Shown piece by piece: positions 41,459 to 50,859 of a DNA stretch of 64,000 nt. The notes beneath the pieces are model-generated. The model made no database searches. It worked only from the letters and a program-made list of their open reading frames with translations, and was not told where the DNA came from. Both the position numbers and the translations under genes were made by a program. Source of the DNA: JBFGCM01 sp041581135 (lineage in GTDB: Bacteria; Actinomycetota; Acidimicrobiia; Spongiisociales; UBA5794); the NCBI GenBank assembly GCA_041581135.1, contig JBFGCM010000003.1, forward strand, positions 1 through 64,000, given 5' to 3'. How positions within the stretch are numbered: position 1 is the first letter of the stretch; every line of letters starts with the position of its first letter.

Positions 41459-44400
41459 GTGGGCAGTACACAGGACCGCAAGACAACGACGCTCGATCGC
41501 GTACTGGTGATGCTCGCCGCGCTGGCAGTGGTCATTCCACTGTTCCCGGCGGCGGGATCCGCGCAGGCCGCCGAGCCCGACATGTGGCTCGATCCCGGCC
41601 CGGGCGTGGTCGTCAACGAGACCGGCGAGCCCGGTCCGGATACCTACATCGTCCTCCATCAGGCGCCGCCGCTGGCCCTCTACGACGGATCGGTGGCCGG
41701 CCTCCTGGCCACTGCCACCGACGTGACGGGTGAGCCCCGGCTCGACCCGACGACGCCTGCCTCGGTCGCCTATCTCGAGTACCTCACCGCCGAGCAGGAT
41801 GCGCTGCTCGCCAGGATCGAAGCGTCCATCGGCCACAGCGTGGATCCCACGTTCCGCTATGCCGCCGCACTGAACGGCTTCGCCGTGACGTTGACCGTCG
41901 ACGAGGCGGCCACCGTGTCCTCGCTCACCGGTGTCGCCCGCGTCGAGCGCGACTCCGACCGGTTCCTCCTCACCGACAACGGCCCGGCGTGGATCGGAGC
42001 CGACGCCATCCACGATGGTTCCGCCACTCCCGATGCGGTGGGCACCCTGGGAGAAGGTGTCGTGGTGGGGGTGATCGACACCGGCATCAACGCCGACCAT
42101 CCCAGCTTTGCCGCCATTGGCCCGGTGGACGGCTACGTGCACCTCAATCCGCGGGGGACCTTCTTCGGGGCGTGCGATCCGGTGCTGGGAACGCCTTTCT
42201 GCAACAACAAGCTGGTCGGTGTCTACGACTTCACCGGGACGTCACCCGAGGACGACAACGGTCACGGCAGCCATACGGCCTCCACGTCGGCCGGCAACGT
42301 CGTCGATGTGGAGTTGGTGGCGCCCACCAACACGATCAACCGCCGCATTGCCGGCGTCGCCCCGCACGCCAACATCATCTCCTACAAGGCGTGCGTCACC
42401 ACACCGGTGCGAGGCACCTGCCCGATCTCGGCGCTCATCGCGTCCATCAACCAGGCGACGCTCGATCAGGTCGACGTGATCAACTTCTCGATCGGTGGGA
42501 GCTCCTCGGACCCCTGGGCCGACCTCGACGCCCAGGCCTTCTTCTCGGCGAATGCGGCCGGCATCTTCGCCGCCACTTCGGCGGGCAACGACGGGCCCGG
42601 GGCCGCCACCCTCGGCTCACCTGCGGATGCTCCGTGGGTGACCTCGGTGGGTGCGTCCACCCACGACCGCCGTCTGCAGAACGGCCTCATCAGCATGGCC
42701 GGGGGCGACACGACCCCGCCCGCCGACCTCTTTGGCAAGTCGAACACCAGCGGATACGGACCGGCGCCGATCGTGTACGCCGGCGATTACCCGTCCGCCC
42801 TCACCGCGACCCCTGAGCTCTGTGGCGCCGGCACGCTGGAAGCGGCGGTGAGCCCATGGCCACCCGGCACCTTCAACGGCGAGATCGTCGTGTGCGACCG
42901 TGGCGAGTTCGGCCGCGTCGCCAAAGCCCAGCACGCCATGGAGGCCGGCGCCGGCGGCTTCATCCTCGCCAACGACTTCGACAACGGCGACAGTGTCGTT
43001 GCCGACGGCTACGCCATCCCCGGGGTACACATCAGCCACGACGACGGTGTGATCCTCAAGGCGTGGCTGGCATCGGGGGCCGGACACACCGGCACCATTC
43101 GCGGCACCAACGCCGACGAGTCACCCGACTTCGCCGACTCGATGGCCGGCTTCAGCTCGCGAGGCCCCAACCCGGCATTCGCCGGCCTGGTGAAGCCGGA
43201 CGTGACGGCGCCCGGTGTCGACATCCTCGCCGCCTTCAACACGCCGGTGCTCACCACCGGGACCGACGAGTACAACATCATCAGCGGCACCTCCATGTCG
43301 AGCCCGCACACCGCCGGTGCCGGAGCCCTCATCCGGGCCGCCCATCCGGGTTGGTCGCCGGACGAAGTGAAGTCGGCACTCATGACCACCGCCTTCACCA
43401 CCGTGCCCACAGACACCGAGACGCACGGCACCTTCAAGGAAGACGGAACCACCCCGACGGACGCCTTCGACCTCGGAGCCGGAAGGATCGACCTCCGCCA
43501 GGCGGCCCTCGCCGGGTTCGTGCTCGACGAGTCGGATGCCGACTACACCGCCGCGAATCCCGGTGACGGCGGCGACCCGACCTCGCTGAACATCGCCAGC
43601 TTCGGTACCAGCTCGTGCTCGGGCACGTGCTCGTGGACCCGGACGATCTCGAGCACGCTCGGTGCGGACGTCGGCTGGACGTTCTCTTTCGATGCCCCGG
43701 CCGGTGTGGTCCTCAGCAGTGACCAGCCCACCATCACCCTGGCGGCCGGGGGCGAGGCGACATTCACCGTCACCGCCGACGTGACCGCCGCGCCGACGAG
43801 CCAGTGGCTGTTCGGGACGGTGAGCATGACGCCCGACGCGGCGGGCGTGCCCGTCGCCAAGTTCCCGCTTGCACTCTTCGTCACCGGCACGTCCACCACG
43901 CCGCAGACTGCACTGCACATGCACGGCAACGTCCACGACGCGCCCTGCACCGGTGACGGGCGTGCCGACCTGATCGCATGCGACGGGCCCTTCCTGTCCG
44001 TCGATCCCGACCTGGACATCGCGCCTGCGGCCAAGTTCGGTCCGGTGACGCCCGCCTTCAACGGCAGCAACTCCCGGAACATCTACGACCCCAACTGGGT
44101 GTGGCACGTGGCGTCCCCTGCGGTGATCGAGGGTGAGATGACCGTGCGGATGTGGGCGTCATGTGGCGCCTGCGCCGCCGGCCTTCTGACCGCAGATTGG
44201 GACGTCAAGGTATTCGACACCGATGCGGCCGGAGCGACCCCGGTCTTCACCGAGCGGGTGGTTGACGCGACGCCAGTGGCGCCGAACACTCCGAGCTTGG
44301 TCGAGTTCAGCGTGCAGCTGCCTCGTATCGAGATCGCCTCGGCCATGGTGCTGCAGATCGACCCGCTCTACCTCGACAGCCAACAGAACACCACGATCTA

Positions 44401-47400
44401 CTACGACTCCCAGCAGCCGTGTGGCGCCGGCACCGACCCGTGTGACTCCGTGGTGCTGATGCCCATCGTCTCCGGCGGCCCGGAGAACCGCGCCCCGGTG
44501 GCGAGTTCCGATTCGGTGGACGTCACCCAAGGTGGCGCCGTGACCTTCGACGTGCTCGCCAACGACTTCGATCCTGACGGCGATGCCATCTCGATCATCG
44601 GCAACACGGATCCGGTGCACGGCGTCTTGGTCGACAACGGTGGAGGGAGCTTCAGCTACACCCACAACGGCGGGGACAGCCTCTCCGACAGCTTCACGTA
44701 CACCATCTCCGATGGCCAGTTGGAGTCGACCGGCCACGTCACCATCACGGTGGTCGGCTCGACACTGACCGTCCGCAACTCGTTCGTCTCCTCGGTGGGA
44801 TGGGTGAAGCCGGGCGAGGGGTATCCCTTCCGAGTGATCGTGGAGAACCCGACCACCGACGATGCCACCGGTGTGGTCGTCACGGTGGAGGAGCCAGCCG
44901 GGACCGACTTCTTGTTCACCACCGAGAGCCAGGGCACCGCGGTCGTCAGCGGTGACATCACGTGGACGCTCGGTACGTTGCCTGCCGGCGCCACCGCAAC
45001 CATGGTGGTGCAGGCCGAGGCTGACACGTTCGCCGACGACGCTGAGATCGTTTGGAAGAACATCTCGTCCACCGCCACGCTCACCTACGACGGCGGGCCC
45101 GCCGGTCTCATGTCCATGGGCCACGGCCCGAAGGTGATTCCGGTTGACTCGACGTACGACTCGGCTCGCTACGGCGACCGCCCGTTCCCGGTGGTGCCGG
45201 TGGACTGGTTCGACCGCAAGCATGATCCCGAGCACACCGCCGAGTTGCTCTCGGCCAAGATCAACTCCCCCGACGTGGTCGGCTCTACGTTCAACCTGTT
45301 CCAGGAGATGTCGCTGGGCCAGCTGTTCCCGATGGGCACCGTGCCCTCGGCGGGCATTGCCAGCGCCGACTTCTCCGGGCAGACGTTCGAGTTCACCGAT
45401 CCCGAGCCGCAAGGGGCGTGCACCGGTACGACGTTCAAGGACACCGCAGGGACGCCGGTCTACGGCGAGCGGATCAAGGACGGCTGGTACCAGATGCCGG
45501 GCGACACCAACTACTACGGCGCCGATCGGTTCACCTTCGGCGGCTCCATCGGTGGCGCCCAACTGGGTGTGGGCCCGCTGCTCCAGATCGACGATGCGTG
45601 CGGCCCCACGGGCAAAGCTGTGTACGACGCGGCGCACATCGCCGACCCGGAGATCGACTACAACGACTTCGATACCGACAAGGACGGCGTCGTGGACTTC
45701 TTCATGATGGTCTTCGTCGGTCTCGGCGGTAACGGCGACAGCCAGATCAATGGGACTCCGCCGTACGACAACATCTGGCCGCACAGCTCGAGCTTGGAGT
45801 TCTACTACACCGATCCCGACACCGGGCTGACTGGGTACATCTCCAATGATCAGCTGAAGAGCCTCAGCGGCGTGCCGCAATGCTGGACGTCGACGGCCTA
45901 TCAGGTGTCCGATGACTGCGCCGCCAACGGCGGGACCGGCCTCGACTCGCTGCCGGTGTTCGTGCGGGTGGGCCCGTACAACGTGAACCCGGAGGAGGCG
46001 ATCGACCGGGCCAGCGTCATCAGCCACGAGTACGGCCACAGCCTCGGGCTGCCCGACTTCTACTCGCTGGGTAGCCGGGACACCTATGGCGACTGGAACC
46101 TGATGGCGACCGACAAGTCTCAGCACATGGACATCTTCTCCAAGCAGGAGCTGGGCTGGATCGTGCCCGAGGTGCTGCAGCCCGGAGACGACATCTCGGT
46201 GCTGGGGTGGCAGGACTCCAAGATCGACACCGGTGAGATCCACTGGCAGACGCCGGACGGCACGCCGTACACCCTGTCCGCGGCCAACGGCGACCAGAAG
46301 ATCCACAACGCCGATGCATGGATGGTCAAGCTGCCGAGCCGCAAGGTGATCGACGAGGCCGTCGTCGCCAACGGTGCCAGCCTGGACCACGTGTGGTGGT
46401 CGGGCTCGGGCAACGACTTCGGATGCCCGCCGCTGGGGGGCCACAACTTCGACCTCTACCTGCCGCAGCTGGCCGACCTCGGACCCGGCGACACGGTGGA
46501 GGTGCAGTTCGCCACCAGCTTCGACATCGAGTGGGACTACGACTACGGCTTCGTGCTGTACTCCACCGACTTCGGTGAGTCGTACCAGTCGCTGGGGTCG
46601 CTCGAGGGCTACACCGAGGCCGTCTTGAACCCCAACGCCAACGCCTGCCAGACCCAGTACGGCAACGGAGTGACCGGTACCACCGCATCCCACGATGCCG
46701 GTACGGCCGGCGTCGACCGCGGCTTGGGGAATTACCCGGCCAACACCGGGTTCTCCCTCGACCGCTACGACCTGAGTGCGGCCGTGGGCAGTGAGACCGT
46801 GCTGCGGTTCAGCTACGCCACGGACCCGGGCCTGGCCCGACCCGGCTGGTTCATCGACGATCTGAAGGTCATCGTCAACGGCACGGACGTCATCTACGAC
46901 TCGAACTTCGAGGACGGTGCCGGCGAAGCGGCAATCTTCAACGGTGGGTGCCAGGGCGAGCGCGGCCGGGTGGCGCAGACCTGCACACCGGGCTGGAAGT
47001 ACATCAATGCTTCCGCCGGCTCACCGGCCGACCACGCCTACTACCTCGAGATGCGAGACCGTTCCGGTTTCGACTTCAACGGCAACGGCGAGAACGACCG
47101 TGGCGCCATCAGCTTCGATCCCGGCGTCCTGCTGGTGTACACGGACGAGAACCACGGCTACGGCAACGTCGGCACTGACGACCCGCCGGCCCAGACGCCG
47201 GTCGACTCCAGGCCGGAGCCCACCGACAACACGCCGAATCTCAACGATGCGGCGTTCAAGGCGGGCGACGTGTACTTCGACGACGGCGCCTCGATGCTGG
47301 GCACGCAGGCCAACCTCGATGCCCCGGCGTGGACGGACAACTACGAGAACCCCGGCCCCGACGACCCGTGGGTGCACCAGTTCGGCTGCCTCGGCTTCGA

Positions 47401-49444
47401 GGTCGTCGCGCTGAGCGGCAACACGGGCAACAGCCCGACGGCGTTCGACCTGGTCGGCGACGTCGACATGCGGGCCGGAGCCGGCTGCCGTGAGTTCGAC
47501 TACGGCAACGGTGGCGGCGCCAACACGGCACCTGTCGCAGTGGCCGAAGCCAACCCGACCACGGCCAGTGTGGGTGAGAACGTCAACTTCAGCGGGGCGT
47601 CGAGCTTCGACGCCGAGTCCGCTCCCAGCGAGCTCACCTACGAGTGGGACTTCGGTGACGGATCACCCGTCGCCACCGGTTCCGGAGTACAGCATGCCTA
47701 CGGCACCGCCGGCACCCACACGGTGACGCTGACGGTGACCGATCCCGGTGGACTCAGCGGAGAGGACACCATCGACATCGTCGTCACCCGCAATGGCCGG
47801 CCCGATGCCAAGGACGACGACGTGACGACAGCCGAGAGCACGCCGGTGGACATCGACGTGCTTGTGGACAACGGCCACGGCGTCGACACCGACCCCGATG
47901 GCGACACGTTGACCATCGACTCGTTCACTCAGCCGGCCAACGGCGGGGTGACGCTGGTCGACGCGGACACGGTCAACTACTCGCCGGATGCCGGATTCGT
48001 CGGCACCGACACCTTCTCGTACACGATCACCGACGGTGAGCTGACCGATACGGCAACTGTGACCGTCACCGTGAGTGACGTCAACGACGATCCGGTGGGG
48101 GTCGACGACTCGTACGGCGGCTTCGAGGACCAGGTCCTCACGGTTTCTGCACCGGGTGTGCTCGAGAACGACTTCGACGCCGACGGCGACCCGCTCACCG
48201 CCGAGCTGGACACCTCCGCCGGGGGACCGTTCAACGGCACCGTCGTGGTCAACGGTGACGGTTCGTTCGAGTACACCCCGGACCCGAACTACCACGGCAG
48301 CGATCAGTTCGCCTACCTCGTGCGGGACGGCAACGGCGGCGAAGGCAGTGCCACGGTGACGTTGACGATCGCCTCGGTCAACGATGTTCCGGTGGCTGCC
48401 GACGACTCGGACACGACGACGGTGGACACGGCGGTGACCGTGGACGTCCTCGCCAACGACAGTGATGTCGACGGTGATGCGCTCAGTGTGTCCGCGGTCA
48501 CGCCGCCGGCGAACGGCACCGTTGTCAACAACGGCGACGGGACGGTCACGTACGTGCCGGACCTGGGGTTCGTCGGCACCGACACGTTCACGTACACGGT
48601 GTCCGACGGCAACGGTGCCGATGATGACGCCACGGTGACGATCACCGTCGTCGACGACGGTGGCACCGGACACACCCCGCCAGTCGGCGGAGGCAAGGTG
48701 ACCGGTGGCGGATACTTGGATCCGGTGAGCGGCAAGAAGATCAACTTCGGAGGTAACGCCAAGAGCCATGCCGACGGCAGTCTGAGCGGCAACTGGACGC
48801 TCAACGACAAGTCGGTGGACGTCAAGGTGCACATCACCGACATCACCGCCATAGGTGGTGTCGCCAACGAATGTGGCTCGATCACGGCCGGCGTGAACTC
48901 CATCGAGTTCTGGGGTGCCGGCACCATGAACGGCGCCGCAGCCTCGTTCCGGGTGTGTGTCGAAGACAACGGAGAGCCGGGCAACAGCGGTCCGAGCGGT
49001 GAGCCGGACGCCTTCTATCTGGAATGCCTCGACGGATGTGGCTACGACACGGCGAGCCGCACCGACGACGACCTGATCGACGGCGGCAACATCCAGGTCC
49101 ACGCCGTGGAGTCGGTGGAGGTGAGTGGCGAGGGCACGAGCGGCACGGGCAAGGCCAGCGGCGCCAAGGTGCTCATCCTCGACCCGATGCTCACGTCAGA
49201 GGCCGTCATCGGCAGCAACCACCTGTTCACGGTGCTCGCCTATGACGCCGACGGGAATGTGCTCGAAGGCGCCGACGTGACGCTGAGCTACGTCACACCG
49301 ACCGGTCCGGTGAGTGTCTCGGGTGTGACCGGTGTCGACGGGTTGGTGAGCTTCCCGGCCACCATCCTCGCCGGCGACGTCGCCTACCAGGCGGTCTCGG
49401 GCGCCATCGTGTCGAACTACGTCGACATCACGGGCATCGAGTGA
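41459..49444 (+). CDS. Giant secreted double protease: subtilisin (S8) plus immune-inhibitor-A-type (M6), with PKD and cadherin-like repeats
   Basis: About 2661 residues from GTG at 41459 (GGAGGG, 8 nt spacer). A signal helix ('VLVMLAALAVVIPLFPAAG') and an I9-like propeptide region precede a subtilase with triad D207 ('VIDTGINADHPS'), H269 ('NGHGSHTAS') and S612 ('GTSMSSPHTAG'), interrupted by a PA domain (about 440-550). After a cadherin-like domain (about DNA 44490-44760) comes an M6 peptidase with 'HEYGHSLGLPDFY' at 1523-1535, preceded by 'TDKDGVVDFFMMVF'. The C-terminal third has a PKD domain (about 47540-47790), three 'DVLANDSDVDGD...GTDTFTYTV' cadherin-like repeats (47800-48660), a Cys-containing beta-domain and an Ig-like end. 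Both active sites look intact. Likely secreted or cell-surface degradation; the upstream ECF pair may control it (inference). Confidence 0.88.
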   Translation: MGSTQDRKTTTLDRVLVMLAALAVVIPLFPAAGSAQAAEPDMWLDPGPGVVVNETGEPGPDTYIVLHQAPPLALYDGSVAGLLATATDVTGEPRLDPTTPASVAYLEYLTAEQDALLARIEASIGHSVDPTFRYAAALNGFAVTLTVDEAATVSSLTGVARVERDSDRFLLTDNGPAWIGADAIHDGSATPDAVGTLGEGVVVGVIDTGINADHPSFAAIGPVDGYVHLNPRGTFFGACDPVLGTPFCNNKLVGVYDFTGTSPEDDNGHGSHTASTSAGNVVDVELVAPTNTINRRIAGVAPHANIISYKACVTTPVRGTCPISALIASINQATLDQVDVINFSIGGSSSDPWADLDAQAFFSANAAGIFAATSAGNDGPGAATLGSPADAPWVTSVGASTHDRRLQNGLISMAGGDTTPPADLFGKSNTSGYGPAPIVYAGDYPSALTATPELCGAGTLEAAVSPWPPGTFNGEIVVCDRGEFGRVAKAQHAMEAGAGGFILANDFDNGDSVVADGYAIPGVHISHDDGVILKAWLASGAGHTGTIRGTNADESPDFADSMAGFSSRGPNPAFAGLVKPDVTAPGVDILAAFNTPVLTTGTDEYNIISGTSMSSPHTAGAGALIRAAHPGWSPDEVKSALMTTAFTTVPTDTETHGTFKEDGTTPTDAFDLGAGRIDLRQAALAGFVLDESDADYTAANPGDGGDPTSLNIASFGTSSCSGTCSWTRTISSTLGADVGWTFSFDAPAGVVLSSDQPTITLAAGGEATFTVTADVTAAPTSQWLFGTVSMTPDAAGVPVAKFPLALFVTGTSTTPQTALHMHGNVHDAPCTGDGRADLIACDGPFLSVDPDLDIAPAAKFGPVTPAFNGSNSRNIYDPNWVWHVASPAVIEGEMTVRMWASCGACAAGLLTADWDVKVFDTDAAGATPVFTERVVDATPVAPNTPSLVEFSVQLPRIEIASAMVLQIDPLYLDSQQNTTIYYDSQQPCGAGTDPCDSVVLMPIVSGGPENRAPVASSDSVDVTQGGAVTFDVLANDFDPDGDAISIIGNTDPVHGVLVDNGGGSFSYTHNGGDSLSDSFTYTISDGQLESTGHVTITVVGSTLTVRNSFVSSVGWVKPGEGYPFRVIVENPTTDDATGVVVTVEEPAGTDFLFTTESQGTAVVSGDITWTLGTLPAGATATMVVQAEADTFADDAEIVWKNISSTATLTYDGGPAGLMSMGHGPKVIPVDSTYDSARYGDRPFPVVPVDWFDRKHDPEHTAELLSAKINSPDVVGSTFNLFQEMSLGQLFPMGTVPSAGIASADFSGQTFEFTDPEPQGACTGTTFKDTAGTPVYGERIKDGWYQMPGDTNYYGADRFTFGGSIGGAQLGVGPLLQIDDACGPTGKAVYDAAHIADPEIDYNDFDTDKDGVVDFFMMVFVGLGGNGDSQINGTPPYDNIWPHSSSLEFYYTDPDTGLTGYISNDQLKSLSGVPQCWTSTAYQVSDDCAANGGTGLDSLPVFVRVGPYNVNPEEAIDRASVISHEYGHSLGLPDFYSLGSRDTYGDWNLMATDKSQHMDIFSKQELGWIVPEVLQPGDDISVLGWQDSKIDTGEIHWQTPDGTPYTLSAANGDQKIHNADAWMVKLPSRKVIDEAVVANGASLDHVWWSGSGNDFGCPPLGGHNFDLYLPQLADLGPGDTVEVQFATSFDIEWDYDYGFVLYSTDFGESYQSLGSLEGYTEAVLNPNANACQTQYGNGVTGTTASHDAGTAGVDRGLGNYPANTGFSLDRYDLSAAVGSETVLRFSYATDPGLARPGWFIDDLKVIVNGTDVIYDSNFEDGAGEAAIFNGGCQGERGRVAQTCTPGWKYINASAGSPADHAYYLEMRDRSGFDFNGNGENDRGAISFDPGVLLVYTDENHGYGNVGTDDPPAQTPVDSRPEPTDNTPNLNDAAFKAGDVYFDDGASMLGTQANLDAPAWTDNYENPGPDDPWVHQFGCLGFEVVALSGNTGNSPTAFDLVGDVDMRAGAGCREFDYGNGGGANTAPVAVAEANPTTASVGENVNFSGASSFDAESAPSELTYEWDFGDGSPVATGSGVQHAYGTAGTHTVTLTVTDPGGLSGEDTIDIVVTRNGRPDAKDDDVTTAESTPVDIDVLVDNGHGVDTDPDGDTLTIDSFTQPANGGVTLVDADTVNYSPDAGFVGTDTFSYTITDGELTDTATVTVTVSDVNDDPVGVDDSYGGFEDQVLTVSAPGVLENDFDADGDPLTAELDTSAGGPFNGTVVVNGDGSFEYTPDPNYHGSDQFAYLVRDGNGGEGSATVTLTIASVNDVPVAADDSDTTTVDTAVTVDVLANDSDVDGDALSVSAVTPPANGTVVNNGDGTVTYVPDLGFVGTDTFTYTVSDGNGADDDATVTITVVDDGGTGHTPPVGGGKVTGGGYLDPVSGKKINFGGNAKSHADGSLSGNWTLNDKSVDVKVHITDITAIGGVANECGSITAGVNSIEFWGAGTMNGAAASFRVCVEDNGEPGNSGPSGEPDAFYLECLDGCGYDTASRTDDDLIDGGNIQVHAVESVEVSGEGTSGTGKASGAKVLILDPMLTSEAVIGSNHLFTVLAYDADGNVLEGADVTLSYVTPTGPVSVSGVTGVDGLVSFPATILAGDVAYQAVSGAIVSNYVDITGIE

Positions 49445-49752
49445 ACGACGCCGGTCGCTGTCTGCGCAACGGCCTGAAGGCCCGCCGTCTCCCCAGCGGG
49501 TCTTCAGGCCGGCAGGCACCCGGAGCCGCCCCCGTCCCTGGCATGGAAAACCATGGAACTCGCCGGGCGGTGCCGGCAATGATCACCGACTGAGAGGGTT
49601 GGCGCCGGACCGCCGGAACCTACCCAGGCGGCGGGTCCGTGCGTCAACCGCTCAGTCCGACCGTTCGGGGCATCGCCTCGGTTCCGCTGCCCGAGGCGGT
49701 GCCCCCGAACCTCTGGAACGGGCGGGCGCGCTGAGGCCCGCCCACCAAAGCC
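49445..49752. other. Intergenic region with three hairpins
   Basis: This 308-bp gap between convergent genes holds no convincing gene. It contains the terminator at 49471-49510, a long imperfect stem at about 49663-49710 (GTTCGGGG...CCGAAC with CGCCTCGG/CCGAGGCG inside) and a GGGCGGGC/GCCCGCCC hairpin at about 49730-49746, which probably ends the maltodextrin operon on the minus strand. Confidence 0.6.
49471..49510 (+). terminator. Terminator after the double-protease gene
   Basis: GGCCTGAAG-G-CCCGC (49471-49485) pairs with GCGGG-T-CTTCAGGCC (49496-49510), 26 bp past the stop. One mismatch near the middle and no T-run. Confidence 0.6.
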
Positions 49753-50859
49753 TCAGCCCTTCACTGCTCCTGTGGTGAGGCCACCGATCAGCTGCTTCTG
49801 GCCGGCGACCATCACCGCCACGATCGGGGCGCCTCCCATGACCGCCGCCGCAGTGAGAGCACCCCACTTGGAGGAGTATTGGCTGTCCGAGAACAGGCTC
49901 AAGCCCACCGGGTATGTCGTCTCATGGATGTCGCGCAACAGCAGCGACGCCAGGATGAACTCGTTGTAGATGAACACGAACGTGATCACGAAGATCACGG
50001 CCAGGACCGGACGGGCCAGCGGCACGATCACCTGGCTGAAGATCTGCCACTGGCTGGCACCGTCGACGAGCGCCGATTCGTCCAGCGAGAACGGCAGCGA
50101 GTCCATGAACCCCTTGATGAGCCACGTGTTCACTCCGACCGCACCACCGAGGTAGACGAGGATGATGCCGGCGTGGGTGTTGAGCCCCACACCCGGGATC
50201 ACCGTGGCATCGCCACCGGTGGTGAAACCCATGAACAGCATGAAGGCACCGAAGGCGAGGCCGGCGAACGCCATGCCGCGACCCCAGTGGCCCAGGTCGC
50301 GGCGCAGACTGACCGCAGCAACGAGCATGCTGGCGATCCCGACGACGGGTCCGACGATGGACCACGGCGCCGTGACCCCGCCCCCGAACAGGTCCTCGAG
50401 CTGGCCGAGGAACAGGAAGATGGCAACGAAGGCGAGGAACTGGGGGAACACCTGGATGAGCAGAATGAAGAGAAGCCCGGCGCGGCGGCCCTTCCAGCGC
50501 AGTCGGGAGAACGAGTACGCCGCCATGGTCGACATCACCAGCTGTAGTGAGGAGACGACGAACGCGATCTTGACCGAGTTCCACAGCCAGCGCGGAAACG
50601 GCAACGTCGGATCGTCGAACAGCGAGCGGTAGTTCTCGAAGGTGAGGCTCTCCGGTATCAGGCGCGACACCGTGAGGTTGTCGATGCTGTTGAAGCTGGC
50701 CGACACGATCCACACGAGCGGGTAGATCGAGAAGAAGATCCCCAGCAGACCCACGAGGTGACGCCAGCCGAGGTCGCGGAACCACCGCCTGAAGGGACGG
50801 CGCCCGCGCTCGGCTGCCTGGGGAAGCGGAATGGTGACGTCGGCTTCACGCACTGCCAT
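49753..50859 (-). CDS. malG: Sugar ABC transporter permease, MalG type
   Basis: 368 residues from ATG at 50859, overlapping the malF stop by 14 nt. Six or more membrane segments start with 'HLVGLLGIFFSIYPLVWIVSASF'; 'FENYRSLFDD' and the EAA loop 'ESALVDGASQWQIFSQVIVPLARPVLAVIFVITFVFIYNEF' are MalG hallmarks, and the end 'LTTGAVKG' matches the MalG C-terminus that reaches the ATPase. An insert around 'VSLRRDLGHWGRGMAFAGLAFG' adds two helices compared with E. coli MalG. It forms the channel with MalF. Confidence 0.88.
   Translation of the reverse strand: MAVREADVTIPLPQAAERGRRPFRRWFRDLGWRHLVGLLGIFFSIYPLVWIVSASFNSIDNLTVSRLIPESLTFENYRSLFDDPTLPFPRWLWNSVKIAFVVSSLQLVMSTMAAYSFSRLRWKGRRAGLLFILLIQVFPQFLAFVAIFLFLGQLEDLFGGGVTAPWSIVGPVVGIASMLVAAVSLRRDLGHWGRGMAFAGLAFGAFMLFMGFTTGGDATVIPGVGLNTHAGIILVYLGGAVGVNTWLIKGFMDSLPFSLDESALVDGASQWQIFSQVIVPLARPVLAVIFVITFVFIYNEFILASLLLRDIHETTYPVGLSLFSDSQYSSKWGALTAAAVMGGAPIVAVMVAGQKQLIGGLTTGAVKG

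Noticed and set aside
44159..46693. Open frame of about 840 codons on the minus strand
   Set aside because: Antisense to the double protease; composition rich in Val/Arg/His with no recognisable domain.
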